This document shows, piece after piece, positions 11,117 through 23,119 of a DNA stretch of 64,000 bases; within the stretch, counting starts at the first letter, position 1, and every line of letters starts with the position of its first letter. The stretch is from positions 186,001 to 250,000 of the forward strand of contig CM027382.1 of assembly GCA_015680905.1 (NCBI GenBank). Direction: 5' to 3'. The DNA is from Coptis chinensis. Its lineage: Eukaryota; Streptophyta; Magnoliopsida; Ranunculales; Ranunculaceae. A program made the translations under genes and the position numbers. Below the pieces are notes generated by a model. The model saw only the letters and a program-made list of their open reading frames with translations, was not told the DNA's origin and did no database searches.

Positions 11117-11869
11117 AATACTTTCATCGGCTTCACTCGTTGCAGTTCCTGTGTAATGTTATATAGTAAGCTAGTCAGTTGAATTTGTAATTATATCTTT
11201 TAATGGTTGTGTAGAATTCTTTCTTCAGCTTCGCTCTTTGTAGTGCAGTTTTAATGTTATATAAGCTTATCAGATGAAAAATATATACCAATGGCCTGTA
11301 TGCTGAATGTGGTTTTCTTTACGTACAGTAGTAATGTTATTCCTCCTCCCTCTCTTTAGTGTACATTTCAAGGTGAGTTTGGAAATAGAATGTGAGTTTT
11401 GCAAGTCGGCTTTTCATCCCAACGCTTTTGTATATCTTTAAGCACATTCGTGCATGGAGAAAGAGTTTACAGGAAAGCATCGAGAGAAAATGGTATTAAT
11501 GCAAATGTCCTAGGTTGTGTAAACGTGGTACACGGGATCAATGGTTATGCAGGCTGTCATAGATTGGCTGATTTCTAATGGGCCAATGATGTATGAGAAT
11601 CACATGGTTTGATTAGTTGATTAGTTGATTAATTGCATATTTGCATTCTTCTGGGCCATGGCAAATAGCTATCTTGTCAACCAATTTGCTTCGTTGCTGC
11701 AGCATACAAAATCGGGTGGTATTTTTTTTTGATGGATAATGTTTTTCCAAGCGTTTCATATTGTTTTCCTAAATATTGCTACACATATTTTAAACAACTA
11801 CCAATATTTTTTGAAAACCAAATACTTAACTAGGATCTTAGCATTCCACCTGGCTTTCAATTATGGGAG
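11117..11869. other. Intergenic, 3' of the amidohydrolase relic
   Basis: I see no coding exon or structured repeat. Two loosely similar stretches (11115-11180 and 11210-11280, both with CTTCAGCTTCGCTC/CATCGGCTTCACTC-type wording) suggest a local duplication of a 3' UTR-like sequence. Confidence 0.4.
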
Positions 11870-12506
11870 GCAGTTTTGTACATGACCCGCTAACTCGACA
11901 CGAAATTAGTGGATTTGGGTTGGGAAAAACTTTTGGGTCATTTAAGGGTTGACTTGCCGAACCTGTCAAATAAATGGGTTGGGTTAGGGTCACATATGTT
12001 AACCCGGGTAATCCGTTAGTAGACCTGATTAATTATCGGGTCTGATAGATCGGGTCATCAACCCGTGACCTATATGACCTGTTTTAAGATATGTTTTCTT
12101 ATTTTTTAGATTTCATCATCCCAACAACCTAAAATAAATTACTAAAAGGAGAAGGATCAGTTGTCATATTGATTCATTCAATAAATATATATTTCGTTAC
12201 TATATTTTCATAAATATGTAATTGAATTACGATGGTTTTTGAGAATTAATACATTTTTTTTTAGATATATATATTTTTGGTAAATAAAATTATGGAATAC
12301 TAAATATTTTGTATACATGTTATCTGTGATCCCAATCTAAAATTGACCCGCTAGCTTAGCGGGTCACCTGTTGGATAACCCGTTATATATGTGGGTTGGG
12401 TTTGATAAACTTGACACGATTAGTAATTGGGTCGATTTTGGGTTTGCTCTCTTAACACGTGACCCAAATATGACACGGCACGAACTTGATCCATTGCCAC
12501 CCCTAC
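11870..12506. mobile_element. GGGTC-rich non-autonomous DNA element (hAT-like)
   Basis: Both halves are rich in GACCCG/CGGGTC words in opposite orientation, and the right end reads ATTGCCACCCCTA, the reverse complement of the TAGGGGTGGCAAT terminus common in plant hAT-type MITEs. The left terminus is not clear. A plus-strand frame 12371-12778 overlaps its right part and has no recognisable domain, so I do not call it a gene. Confidence 0.5.
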
Positions 12507-13731
12507 TTTCAATGACCTACGTACTCATCGCCCTACTCTACTCAGCTCCTATCGACAAACAACTAAAAAAAGTCATCACCTTACAAAAGGGGCTACTATA
12601 CATACGGTTTAGCAAAAAGGGAAACTACAAGATAACGATTTTGTTACTTCACTCAGTTCACTGTCACTTACCGAAAATTAAAACTCCTTGCCCACCCTTA
12701 CGTCATGTACTGCTTTTATCAGTTTATGTATTGAAAGAAAAACATTTTCTTTCATATATTTATTGGTATGTTTTCTAAACCTTAATTCTCCGATCCCATT
12801 TTTTTTTTCAGTTTTTTGTTAAAGAATTTTTTTAATTCATTTTTGTAATGAATTATATCGGTTACTCGAGTCTATTACAACTTTAGTTTGTTGCATAAAT
12901 TTTTTTGATTGTCCACTGTAGCGAATTTACTTATGAATCTCTATAAAGCATTGATTGGAATTTTGGGATTGAATGAAAACAAAAATAATTAAAATAAAAG
13001 CCAAAGCAATTAATGAAGAAAAAAATATGTACTAGTGTCCAAACATGTACCATTGCAAACAATGCTGAGATCATAAACCATGTTGGCTCAACAAGCTTGA
13101 AAATCCAAATTTTACTTACTATAGATTTATGAGATAGTGTAAACATGGGAATTATATTCCCAATCCAGAATTTTCAGTAACACCATTTTTTGCTATTAAT
13201 ATCAATTACCCTTTAGCTTAAAAAAAAATCTAAACATTGTACAATATTCTTGTTGTCTGAGTGGTGATTTTTTTTTTCCCAATGCATTTGGGCTATTTCC
13301 CTTATAGTTCAAAAGAATTCATTGCTTCTGTCATTTGTGGAATTTTAAAGTGGTTAGTTTCCATTAGCATCTATATTTGCAAGAAGCATATTTTGTAGGC
13401 ACTTTCTTCTTAAGCACCTAATTTTCCAAAGCTAAAAGTCAGTATATTTATTTTTTCTCCTCAACCGTTTTATTAAGCAGTCTAGTCTTTTGTATATGTT
13501 TTTTGTAATTCCAAGATTTACATGTCTTTTGTGATGGGGATTCGAATTGTGTTTTTCTTTGTACTTTTTAAAATATGTAACGGAAAACAAAAATACGACA
13601 AATTGGATGCTATCATATTTTTTTTTTTCTAGTGACTAGTTGTGGCCAACCCTCACCCAATTTCCTAGCTCCACCACCGAATGCATGCATGGGTTTGTGT
13701 AACATTCATAAAATGGATGTACGGGAAATCA
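12507..13731. other. Intergenic, no gene recognised
   Basis: AT-rich sequence with homopolymer T runs. Short frames on both strands show no motif or plausible splice context. Confidence 0.4.
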
Positions 13732-13940
13732 TAAAATGGATGCAATTGCACTGAACTAACCTCAAATAATAATTAACAGGAAATTGAAAACTTGATGCAA
13801 CTGCATTGAACTAATTTTAAAGAATAATTAATGAGAATTTGGAAACTGATGCAACGTACTACATTAAACTAACCTCAAAGAATAATTAATGGAAAATCAG
13901 AAACTTGATGCAAATGCATTGAACTAATAAGCCTAAAACA
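13732..13940 (+). repeat. Tandem repeat, about 57-bp unit, 3.5 copies
   Basis: Successive units carry AACTTGATGCAACTGCATTG, then ACTAACCTCAAAGAATAATT and AATGGAAAATCAG variants, starting near 13732, 13789, 13845 and 13903. Divergence between units is moderate. It is non-coding. Confidence 0.8.
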
Positions 13941-14280
13941 TATTTGTATTATATGTAGGGGGAATAAATGTCTCGACAAATATAGTTTTGTATTTTAAGT
14001 AGTGTTTATTATAATTATTTTATTGTGATTGGGAATGCCTTGCTATTCAAGTAGCTTCAATATTATCTTCGCCACATTGAGCATTCTCACAAAACTTCAT
14101 TCAAACTTCTATTGTTAAACCTAACAATAAAAAGAAGTCGATGAGTTTTATCAATGTTTGATGCTTCCTTTTTATAGAGAGCGGTGCAAGAAATTTAAAT
14201 GAGTAATTAATATAATTTTTATATCTCATAGCTATGCATAGTTGCTAATATTTTTTAGAATAATTTAATATAACGGCACA

Positions 14281-14870
14281 TGTTCGTAGGACACGTTCAT
14301 GTGATAAATCTTTTCAAGTGAGAGTAGTGTATTCTTTGAGGATATGAAAACAATCAATCTGTTTTAGTGATTTGTACACATTAGTACGTAAGCTGAGCGG
14401 TGATGATTTACCGCTAAATCACCATAAATATAATAAAACTATTATACAAGCTAGATCGAGTTTAAGATAATTTTATTTGAAAATTACGGATTAATATCCT
14501 AAACCACAAAGTGAAGATGCTATCTCAATTTGATCTCTTAATTTCCAAGTACTTATGCACCATAATCACTTCTCATTAACGTATTTCGGTTTATTTTCAA
14601 TAAAAATATATTCTGATTTGAAAATTTGCCGATAAATCATCATAAATCTAAGAAAACTATTAATTATTCAAGCTAAATTGAGTTTAAGATAATTCTATTT
14701 GAAAATTATGGATTAATATCCTAAACCACAAAGTGAAGAGGCTATCTCAATTTGATCCCTTAGTTTTCAAATACTTATGCACTATAATCGTTGCTCATTA
14801 ACGTATTTCGGTTTATTTTCAATAAAAATATATTCTGATTCGAAAATTTGTGTGAGACATTTTATAAAGC
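14281..14870 (+). repeat. Dispersed repeat (copy 1 of 3) with an internal tandem duplication
   Basis: The block starting near TTTTCAAGTGAGAGTAGTG recurs at 21580-22010 and 25120-25560. Here the segment containing CACAAAGTGAAGATGC and TTTCAATAAAAATATATTC is present twice in tandem (about 14400-14625 and 14626-14855). No coding sequence is recognised. It is probably part of a larger non-autonomous element. Confidence 0.75.
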
Positions 14871-15860
14871 CTTTATGCCCGGTCCAAAATATAGTATCAT
14901 ATTAAAACTGCAGCTTCAACTGTGAACAAGTTCCAACAATGCAATTTCGAAAGAAGACGAGTGTCTTGATTTCTAACAGACCACCTAGCAAACTGTTCAA
15001 AAAAGAAAAGGATTGTAAATTGACCTGAACTTTGAAATGATTTGATCTGAATGGATTGAGGCATGTATGTGAGATATGTAATATATGCAATGTGCGAAAA
15101 TCACAGCGGCTTCTACTTAATTTGGACTTCTGGATGTGTGTGCAATAGGGCAATCGGCACAACTATCCAAAGTAAATTTTTTTGTCCTTGCCTTTCTACC
15201 ACTCACACAGTCCTTTCGCCTGTAGGTTATTAAATCGCTAACGTGAGGACAGTAGTATAGCTTCGTTAGCCAGCTGGTTGTACGTATTCAAAGTTTCAAA
15301 CATAAGAATGACCCGAAGAAAAAGCACACTTTGTGTAACCTGGAGCGAATAGGCCTCAAAACAAGCTTCTTTATTCCAACTTTCTTCACTGTTGCACTGC
15401 ACCCCCAATGGTCTCACCGCCTGAATCGCTGAACCCTTATGTTTCTTTTGTCCTTATCTATTTTTTGTCCTTGCCTTTCTACCACTCAGGCACTCACACA
15501 GTCCCCCCCCCTCCAGTGCATATTTTGCAATGCAAGTCTTCTCATGAGTCATGACTCCTAATAAAACCTTTACTTTTAGCATTTTAGAACCTATCGTTAA
15601 TTCTTTTCTTTTTAGAACTATTTTGAATTTGTTTGGTAACTAGAACTATTTCGAATTACATTATTAAATAAGTGACAATAGAAAGTCAACAAAAATCAAA
15701 GAAACAGAAAAGTCATGAATTAACAAACTGCATGGATATTAGAGAAACTACAAACTTAAGTTATAGCCTCAGGTGATTTTGTGGAAGCTTTTGCATTTTT
15801 ATAGTACGTGAATAAAACTACAGATTAGAGAGAGAAAAAAAATGACAAAAAGAAAAGAGC
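14871..15860. other. Intergenic with a small direct repeat
   Basis: No gene is recognised. TTTTTGTCCTTGCCTTTCTA occurs at about 15179 and 15464 with the following CCACTCA conserved, a 30-40-base direct repeat about 285 bases apart. Confidence 0.45.
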
Positions 15861-15870
15861 AAATTCCGAT

Positions 15871-16404
15871 TTTTTTTTTTTTTTTTTTTTTTGCCTCTTC
15901 AGCTGGGATAGGTGGAGCAATACGCGACCATGAGGGCAATGTTCTAGTGGCTTTTAACGGCAGTAGCTCAACCAAATGTATCATTACATTAGAACTTATG
16001 GCAATCAAAAAGGGCTTAGAAGGCTGTTTACAGACCAACTTCAAGAAGGTGGTAGTGGCGTCAGATTCCATGCATGCATGCTGTGCGGATCAGTATTAAC
16101 AAGATAGCAGCTCCTCCTTGGTACTGCCTGAATCTGGTTCTAAACATCAAGAAGCTTTGTACTGAATTTGAGAGCATCTCTTTTATTCATGTATTTAGGG
16201 AAACTAATCGTCTAGCCGATCACCTAGCTTCTTTAGGTGGATGCTTGGTTGAGAATATTGTGTATTTTGTGCCACCTCTCGACCTTGAAAGTGAAACCAT
16301 TGTTAAAGAGGAGGTAGCTAATAGGCTGTACACAAGATTATCTTAATAAAACCAGGTGATGGCCCTGTCAACCATAGCTTAAGCTTAAAAAAAAAAAAAA
16401 AAAA
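15871..16404 (+). mobile_element. 5'-truncated LINE insertion with poly(A) and target-site duplication
   Basis: AAATTCCGAT occurs immediately before (15861-15870) and after (16405-16414) the insert, and the insert ends in a poly(A) run (16387-16404 or a little beyond), the hallmark of target-primed reverse transcription. The coding remnant is an RNase H-like domain: GIGGAIRDHEGNVL in one frame (about 15900-16099), then a +1 shift into a frame with HVFRETNRLADHLASLG (to 16346). This matches the C-terminal RNase H found in plant L1-type LINEs. Unusually, the 5' boundary is a 22-23-base T run. Confidence 0.85.
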
Positions 16405-16414
16405 AAATTCCGAT

Positions 16415-17002
16415 ATTTTTCGTTTTTGAAGTTGTCTGAAATCTTCAGCTATCAGACATGCAGGACAGAAAAGCAACAAATGAAAACCGTAACATAATGT
16501 GCCTTACTTTCTATTGGCCCTTTGGGCTGATGAAATCGTACGCCCTGTCTGCTCTCAGTCTTCTTTTATATATGGCTGTTGTTCAGACGGTAAGAACGTA
16601 AGAGTATAAGGAGCACGTCAGTCAGGGTGTGTTTTTGTGAAACTTTCGATTCTTCGGATAATCTGATGAGTATAACGGTGCCACCTCTCCTTTCTTCCAT
16701 TCAAACCCTCATATATTCAAAGTTTTAATCAACTTCTTGAACACAGTACATTGTATACTGTATATATTAGCTTTATATATATATATATTAGTAGAGTATT
16801 TCTTTTTCATTCCTTCAATATCTTAAGAGATGAGAATTTTTTTTAGATGTACTGGTACGGGATGTATGTTTAGAATAACATTTGAAGGTAAGAACTTTAA
16901 TCCTTTCTTCTTTTCACGTTCCAGAACTATGTAAACAAAACCAACAATTTGCTTATCGTCTTGAACTAACTCTTCTACTGGTTCAGTTGGATCATTCCCC
17001 AG
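16415..17002. other. Upstream region of the pseudokinase gene
   Basis: It contains a TATATA-rich stretch (about 16757-16795) and a possible first exon from ATG 16830 with a good GTAAG donor at 16888. However that exon is one base out of phase with the next one. Parts of 16670-16900 resemble 23730-23930 upstream of the truncated kinase copy, which supports this as the original promoter and 5' region. Confidence 0.45.
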
Positions 17003-20000
17003 GTCATTCTCTCATTATGACCTGAGATATCTTGCGAGACAACTGATTAGAGAGAATGAACAGGAGGGAAAAGTTTATAAAGGAGGCCTAACGATGGAAA
17101 AGATGCACTTTTGCGGAATGATTGGGATATCATACCCCACACAGTATTTAGTACTTGAGAGATCACTGATTGGATCTTCATCTTTCACGGATTTGGCTAC
17201 AGTGGAAATGGCCGGCGATCAACAAGAAATCATCAGGAAATGGACGGTAACCTTAACTGTCTTAAATGTATTAAATATTTAAATTACATATATGGATTAC
17301 ATGTATACTGACTGATGTTCATGATGTAGGCCGAGGTGCAGTTAATGAAACGAATGGGCCGACATCCAAATATAAGAACCTTAATTGGTTATTGCAAGTC
17401 CGAACAATCACGCTTCCTTGTGTATGAATGGATTGCAGCAAACCTTGAGTATTATCTAAGAAGAGGTGTGCACCTTATCGGCTTATACTGATGCTTAGTT
17501 GGACGTCCAGTGTAGCACACAACTTCTAATATGTTTCATTGTTTCCTTGTAGATCGACCATCAAGAGACCGCCAGATATTCCAGATTCTTTCTTGGGCTA
17601 ATAGATTGAGTGTTGCACTCCAACTAGCTAATGCGATTGATTTCATCCACCACAAGGTTCCTTCTATTATACATGGAAATTTAACGTCCAAGAGTATTTT
17701 GATGACTGAGGTAAGACCATTTTCTCTTCGGTCTATGGATGTAATATAGGGCCAGATAGGTTGACTTAATTCCCAACCTTAAGATCGATAGACCAGTTCC
17801 CAGTTTAAGTCACAAACTTTAAAAACAATTGGCTATATAGAACTGCCATTTTTGCTTTCCATGAATTACATCAAACTCGACCAGCCTTATAGTTTTCATT
17901 TTGAATGTAGGTGCGAAATGGAGAATATAGGCCGAAACTCTCAGACTTTAACATGGCACTGGATGGGCCAAGGGAAAACAATATGCGAGGGTATGGTGAT
18001 CAGGAATATTTAGAAAGAGGTACTATGTTGTTATAAATTCATGTCATTTAATTTATGATAATGTAGGACTTCCAAAAGAAATTAATCAGTTTTTCTCTTT
18101 TTACTTTTTTTCTTTTTAAGGTCACCCAAGTGTAGAATGTGACGTATATAGTCTAGGAGTAATTTTCCTCGAGATGGTGACTGGTTTGGTTGCTTACGAT
18201 GACACATTTACACAACCAATTCTGGTGGAGAGACTCAAAGGTAAAAGACACGTTGCAAATTTACTGCGAAATGTTCTAGTAGAAGATATTGAAGTATGGG
18301 ATGTTCAAGCTTGCAAATTGTATGAGCTAGCTTGCAAATGCACGTTAGCCAATAGAGATGACAGACCCAACATAAGAGAGGTGGTAAATACACTTGAAAG
18401 TGTAGTCTCAGGTAAAAGTCAAATTTGATTGTTTTGTAAGTTATTTTCTTGTTTTTGCTATTGGGAATTCTAAGTTCATTTTTATTTTTATTTTCAGACA
18501 CAAGATCTATCACTGAACTTAATCAAGAAATGTGGACTGAATATCGAAGCCTGAGATATCACCTAGATAGAGGTGAGTATAGAACTCATTTTAGGATTGT
18601 TTACGCGCGATTGTTAATTGCTAAAAATTGAAAGCTAATATCTCTATTTTTTTTTCTTGCAGAAGAAGTGCTCTCTTGGCAGAGTCGTGTCAACATAATA
18701 ATTGGAATTGCCAAAGATATTAGGTTTCTACATCACCAATTTCCTTCATCAGCCATACAGAGAAACATTACTTCCAGCACTATATTGCTAGATGGGGATA
18801 CACATTTCTTTACAGACTTGGGCACTGGAGTTCCTACAGGTGAGTGTTTATGTATCTTAAAACTCTTTATTACATGCTCCGAATCGAGGCAGCCGTCAAC
18901 CTACTAGGGATTGAGGCTATTATTTGACACGTATAGAGTTATAAATGATAGAAAAGTTTGACTTATTATGCTTTTAATTCCAAAAGTTCATAAATAAATA
19001 AATGGAACACTTAATTTCACAAGTTTGAACATTTTAATGTCAAGTAGAGCACACCCATTGCTTCATACAACAAATCTTAGTTAATATTTGGTTTGTAGCA
19101 TTTAAACTATTGGTGTTCCATTTTGCAAGTTGTGTTTATGGCCTTAGTCACTAATGGAGAAAATAAAGCTAGAAATCTTGAGAACAAGAAAGAAGACGCC
19201 CCTCTCTCTGATATTGAGTGTGGAGAGAGAGTTATTGGTTATCTTTTGTTCTTTGATTTGATTGAAACTGGAACTTGGTTGAGATGCACCAGTTTTGAAC
19301 TACGTAAGTATATAGTATATACTGTCAATTGGGTAAGGACAGCTGACGGAAGGCTCAAAAGGACCAAAATATCGAATTCGGAAATGTACCAACTATCTAG
19401 ATATATCTATTTTTTTTGTTGACTAGTAAAAATTTTGTTTTGTATGTAGATATATCGGAAAATATTGTCGATTATATTAAAAATATCATTGATATATTAA
19501 TAAAAATCAGTCAAAATCAACAACTTATATTGTATATATCGGTCAATATATATCGATATATCAAAAATTGTAATATATATCGGCAAAAATAATATTCAAT
19601 ATTCGGTAGAGATATATCGAATATTTCCATATCGTGTATCAAAAAACGATATATATCGATGATATTTCGAAAATCTCAACCGTATTTTGGGCCATGAGCT
19701 CAACTACCCGTGCGTGATGCAAGTGGGCTAGGTGAATAGGTAAAATTATTCGATGTTTATTGCTCGTTCTGTGTTGATTTTCTAAAGCGGGAAACATGGT
19801 CACTATCATTCATAGTTCAAGATTTCAGAATTTCCAGAATTCCGGTCTTTATTCTATTATATTTTTAGTACATTTTGAAATTCACCCTTCATGTTTTTAG
19901 AACTCTTGATCTGGAATTCCAAATTTCTCAAAAATTGAAATATTGAGTAGAATTCTGAAATTTCCGTTAAAATCACAAACTATGCTATCATACTCACTTA

Positions 20001-20520
20001 TGCTCATAAACTTTAATTTGATTATTCTTGTATTGTTTTGGGGTGTTTGAGTGGAAAATTTAGTAACCTTCAACTTTTTATATTGCTTTTTTTAATGACT
20101 TGAAGTGGCAATTGTTATACAACTCATCAAGTTCTTTCAAAACAATAAATATATAATATTCTGCTATATGAAATCTTAATGTTATCAATGTCACCAGGTA
20201 CTGTTTCTGTTGCGGTATGTGTTGACGCCGACATAGATAGTTTTGGTGTGCTTTTACTTGAAATGCTGACGGGTCGGAAAGCATTCGACGACACAAGGTC
20301 TACTGAAGATAGGCATCTTGTAAGGTGGGCACGTGATTTTGAGAAGGATATGCCCTTAGATATCCTAATGGATGGTAGATTGTCTACCTATGACCAATAT
20401 TTGGCAAGAAAAATGTTGCAGCTTGCTTTCGAGTGTATTTCCAAAGACAAGAGGGAACTACAGAATGGAATGCGGTCGGTAGTAGAAATACTAGAGCGCG
20501 CAGATGACATAGAAGAGTAG
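17003..20520 (+). CDS. Receptor-like-kinase-family protein with two consecutive degenerate kinase domains
   Basis: Exons with matching phases: 17003-17246 (first in-frame ATG 17094), 17330-17465, 17553-17710, 17911-18019, 18121-18411, 18498-18572, 18663-18839 and 20198-20520 (TAG); about 473 residues from the 17094 start. Domain 1 has [17 protein letters not shown], a catalytic-loop position reading HGNLTSKS instead of HRD, SDFN instead of DFG, and a C-lobe with [13 protein letters not shown] and RPNIREVV. After a short linker a second unit starts at LSWQSRVNI, with [11 protein letters not shown] replacing HRD, TDLGTG in the DFG region, then [17 protein letters not shown] and a full C-lobe; it has no N-lobe. 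No glycine loop or clear VAIK lysine is seen, so both are pseudokinases by sequence. The style resembles ZED1/ZRK-type RLCKs, which in Arabidopsis act as immune adaptors; that link is inference. The true start is unresolved. Confidence 0.7.
19370..19690. repeat. CGATATAT-rich repeat in the last intron
   Basis: The stretch between ACCAAAATATCG (about 19360) and CGTATTTTGGGCC (about 19682) is packed with ATATATCG/CGATATAT words. It is akin to the interior of the MITE at 1979-2414 and the block at 30655-31030. It contributes most of the structure in the 1.36-kb intron 18840-20197. Confidence 0.6.
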
Positions 20521-20618
20521 ACGGCTAGAAAGAACATTGTACCAAAAAACCACTAGAGATTCTCTTATAATAATAAACTTTGGTGTTGTTTGTAAAGTAA
20601 AAACACTTTAAAAAATAC

Positions 20619-20860
20619 CTTTCGACATCGGCAACTGGATAACTGAGACGACAGTTTAGCATTCTCCAGCTCTAATTCCTTGTTAAAAGAAAACAGCGTT
20701 CATTATTATAAGAAGTAACTTAAAAAGCAAATGGAAATATTGGAAAGAGATAACAAAAAGATTATACCTTTACTCTATTTTGTAGAAATTTGAGCTGGTT
20801 TTGAAGATGGGCGACTAGAAAATCTCCACTTTTGGTTTCTTCACACTCTTTTTCTGCCAT
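20619..20860 (-). pseudogene. Duplicate of the coiled-coil gene 5' exons, truncated
   Basis: Exons 20768-20860 (ATG at 20860) and 20619-20678 repeat those at 166-407 with a few substitutions (for example SGDFLVA for SRDFQVA). Just downstream, at about 20525, the block abuts the stop codon of the pseudokinase gene, so no further exons of this copy can exist in register. The shared block extends into the upstream palindromic element (to about 21075). Confidence 0.65.
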
Positions 20861-20924
20861 TAATGTCTACACTCTTCTTCTTCTAAAATGCAACGGTCAT
20901 ATATATTCATAGTAAACGGGTAAG

Positions 20925-21075
20925 TTAATTAAAAATTATTTTCCAAGTATACCCCTGGTACGAAATAATAAACGGCCTGGCCCAACTGAAATTACCCGGT
21001 GTATATAGTATGAACAATGATTGTTCATGTTCATACATATTTGGGATATGAACAATTATTGTTTATACATTAATC
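20925..21075 (+). mobile_element. Palindrome-rich element, partial copy C
   Basis: The left flank of copy A (CAAGTATACCCCTGGTACG and the AATAATAAACGGCC block) and two or three palindromes are present. The element then stops at the start of the next repeat block (about 21113). It travelled with the coiled-coil exons as part of one duplicated unit. Confidence 0.7.
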
Positions 21076-21112
21076 AATTTTGGTACTAACATATTTGGGT
21101 CAATGGACTATT

Positions 21113-22083
21113 TGGGATATGAACAATGGACTATTCAAAAAGTGTACTATGGAATAATGTACTATTTTTTGTACCAATTTATGCAATGTACTATTTGAAT
21201 TTGACCAATTGATACAAAGACTCTAATTCAGGCCAAATTAGAGTGATAATGTGTGAGGTGAAGTGTGACTTGGAATAAAATGTGGAGCTTTATTATTTTT
21301 CTGCCGTGGAAACAACATAGAAAGCTTTATTACACATAATCTAATTAAAGCCACGAGCTTGTTTTCCCCCATTTTCTCATCACGTGAGATCATTTCCTCC
21401 CCATTTCCTCTCTCTATAAAATGTATTATCAAGAACAAAAAAACACATAAACCCTAAATTGTAAAAAACCCTAAACTATCTTCAGATTGATATAAAATGT
21501 GTAATAAAGTTTGTTGTGTTGTTTCCATGGCAGAAAATAATAAGGCTCCATATTTGATTCCACGTCACACTTCACCTGACATCTTTTCAAGTGGGAGTAA
21601 TATATTTTTTGAGGATATGAAAACAATCAATCTGTTTTAGTGATTTGATAGATATTTTAGTGATTTGTACACATTGGTACGTAAGCCGAGCGGTGATGAT
21701 TTACCACTAAATCACCATAATCTAAGAAAACTATTATACAAGCTAGATCGAGTTTAAGATAATTTCATTTGAAAATTACAGGTTAATATCCTAAACCACA
21801 AAGTGATATCTCAATTTGATAATTTAGTTTTCAAATACTTATGCACTATAATTGCTGCTCATTAACGTATTTCGGTTTATTTTCAATAAAAATATATTTT
21901 GATTCGAAATTTTGTGTGAGACATTTTGTAAAGTCTTTTCAGCACACAAAATATTTAATAGATCCCGGGCGTATGCTTGGGTCCAAAATCTATTCTAAAA
22001 ATAAAAAAAGAGTAAAGAGGAGAAACATAACCAATTATTACTTCATACTTTGATTGGGTTGAGTTGGAAACTTAACGTAAAAA
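21113..22083 (+). repeat. Long duplicated block D, copy 1
   Basis: Starts around CAATGGACTATTCAAAAAG and matches 24673-25672 nearly base for base, including GACTTGGAATAAAATGTGG, the CCGTGGAAACAACATAG segment and the CTTTTCAAGTGGGAG block shared with 14281-14870. No gene is recognised inside. It is non-coding and probably a transposon derivative. Confidence 0.8.
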
Positions 22084-22105
22084 GTGTCACATGTGCGGCC
22101 CATAC

Positions 22106-22540
22106 TAGGGGTGGGCAATGGGCCGGGTCGAGCTTGCCCAGCCCTAAACATTTAAAGCCCTTCAGATATTAAGGTCGGGTCGACCCCGCCCTAAAGTCAG
22201 CATAGGATTGGGTCGGGCCGGGTCACAAGTCTAAATCTCAAGCCTTTGTAAGTGGGAAGAATCGAACCCACAACTCTTGTGTGGCAGGCACAATACTAAC
22301 CAATATGGCTTCCAATTTTCTATGTCAACTTCCAGTAAATATAATAGATATATTAATAATATTAAATATAAAACACATAAACTATTATAAATTTCGGGTC
22401 GGGCCATTATCTGATCGGACATGGGTATGTCCAAACCTGGCCTAATAATCTTATTGGGCTAAATTTAAAGTCTAAGTCCTTATCTTATCGGTTCGGATTC
22501 AATCGGGATTCGGGCTTGTCCCGGCCCATTGACAGCCCTA
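22106..22540. mobile_element. hAT-like MITE with TAGGG(G/C)TG termini
   Basis: The left end TAGGGGTGGGCAATGGGCC is answered by GGCCCATTGACAGCCCTA at the right end, with GGGTCGGG-type repeats in both arms. No clear 8-base target duplication was found. The insertion falls within the tail of block D copy 1. A relative is at 33960-34385. Confidence 0.7.
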
Positions 22541-22988
22541 CTCTTTAAAGGCTTTTAGGGCGCGCCTATATATTTTATTCTTTTTACTACATCAGTTTAG
22601 GCTAGTGCTCATTGTTCTTCATGGTTGCTAGGTTGACAAATTTTTGTTATATACGACAAGTTACTGGAAGTACCATTCGGGTGTAAGTGATAAATTACAA
22701 AGGACAATGTTATTTTAATTGAAAATATTTAACAAAAAGAGTTGAACAATTATAGTATGTGTATTTATAGTGAAAGTATGAAACTTTAACTAGGGCTTGG
22801 TTAGGGACGAGCTAATGAGAGCTGAATTAGGGTCAGGCCTATGTTTCAGAACCTTAGCCCTAGCCCTGTCCTATAAAACATTAGGGCCAGGCCGTCCCTG
22901 CCCTAAACTCTATGAGGGTTTTATAAGGCTTAGGATCGGTTCGGTCAGGGCCATATTAGGGTCTTTAGGGCCAAATTCACCCCTATGA
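22541..22988. other. Intergenic with GGGCC/CCCTA-rich short element
   Basis: From about 22790 (CTAGGGCTTGG) to 22985 (CACCCCTATG) the sequence alternates TTAGGG and CCCTAA/GGGCCAGG words, another probable small hAT-like element. No gene is recognised. The plus-strand frame at 22797-22988 is a by-product. Confidence 0.45.
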
Positions 22989-22989
22989 C

Positions 22990-23079
22990 AATTTATCAAA
23001 TTGAAGCCAACATTTCAATATTATTTCTATCATTCTTTTTGCCTTATTTGGTTTTTCTATATTATTTAATTTGGTGTAT

Positions 23080-23119
<40 letters not shown>

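Noticed and set aside
12371..12778. 135-codon plus-strand frame
   Set aside because: It overlaps the right half of a GGGTC-rich element and shows no domain or splice support.
15799..16071. Minus-strand frame opposite the RNase H fragment
   Set aside because: Shadow of the LINE fragment, with a Lys run from the T tract.
16830..16887. First exon of the pseudokinase gene from ATG 16830
   Set aside because: The donor is good, but joining to 17003 gives a stop in the new frame; kept only as a possibility in the upstream entry.
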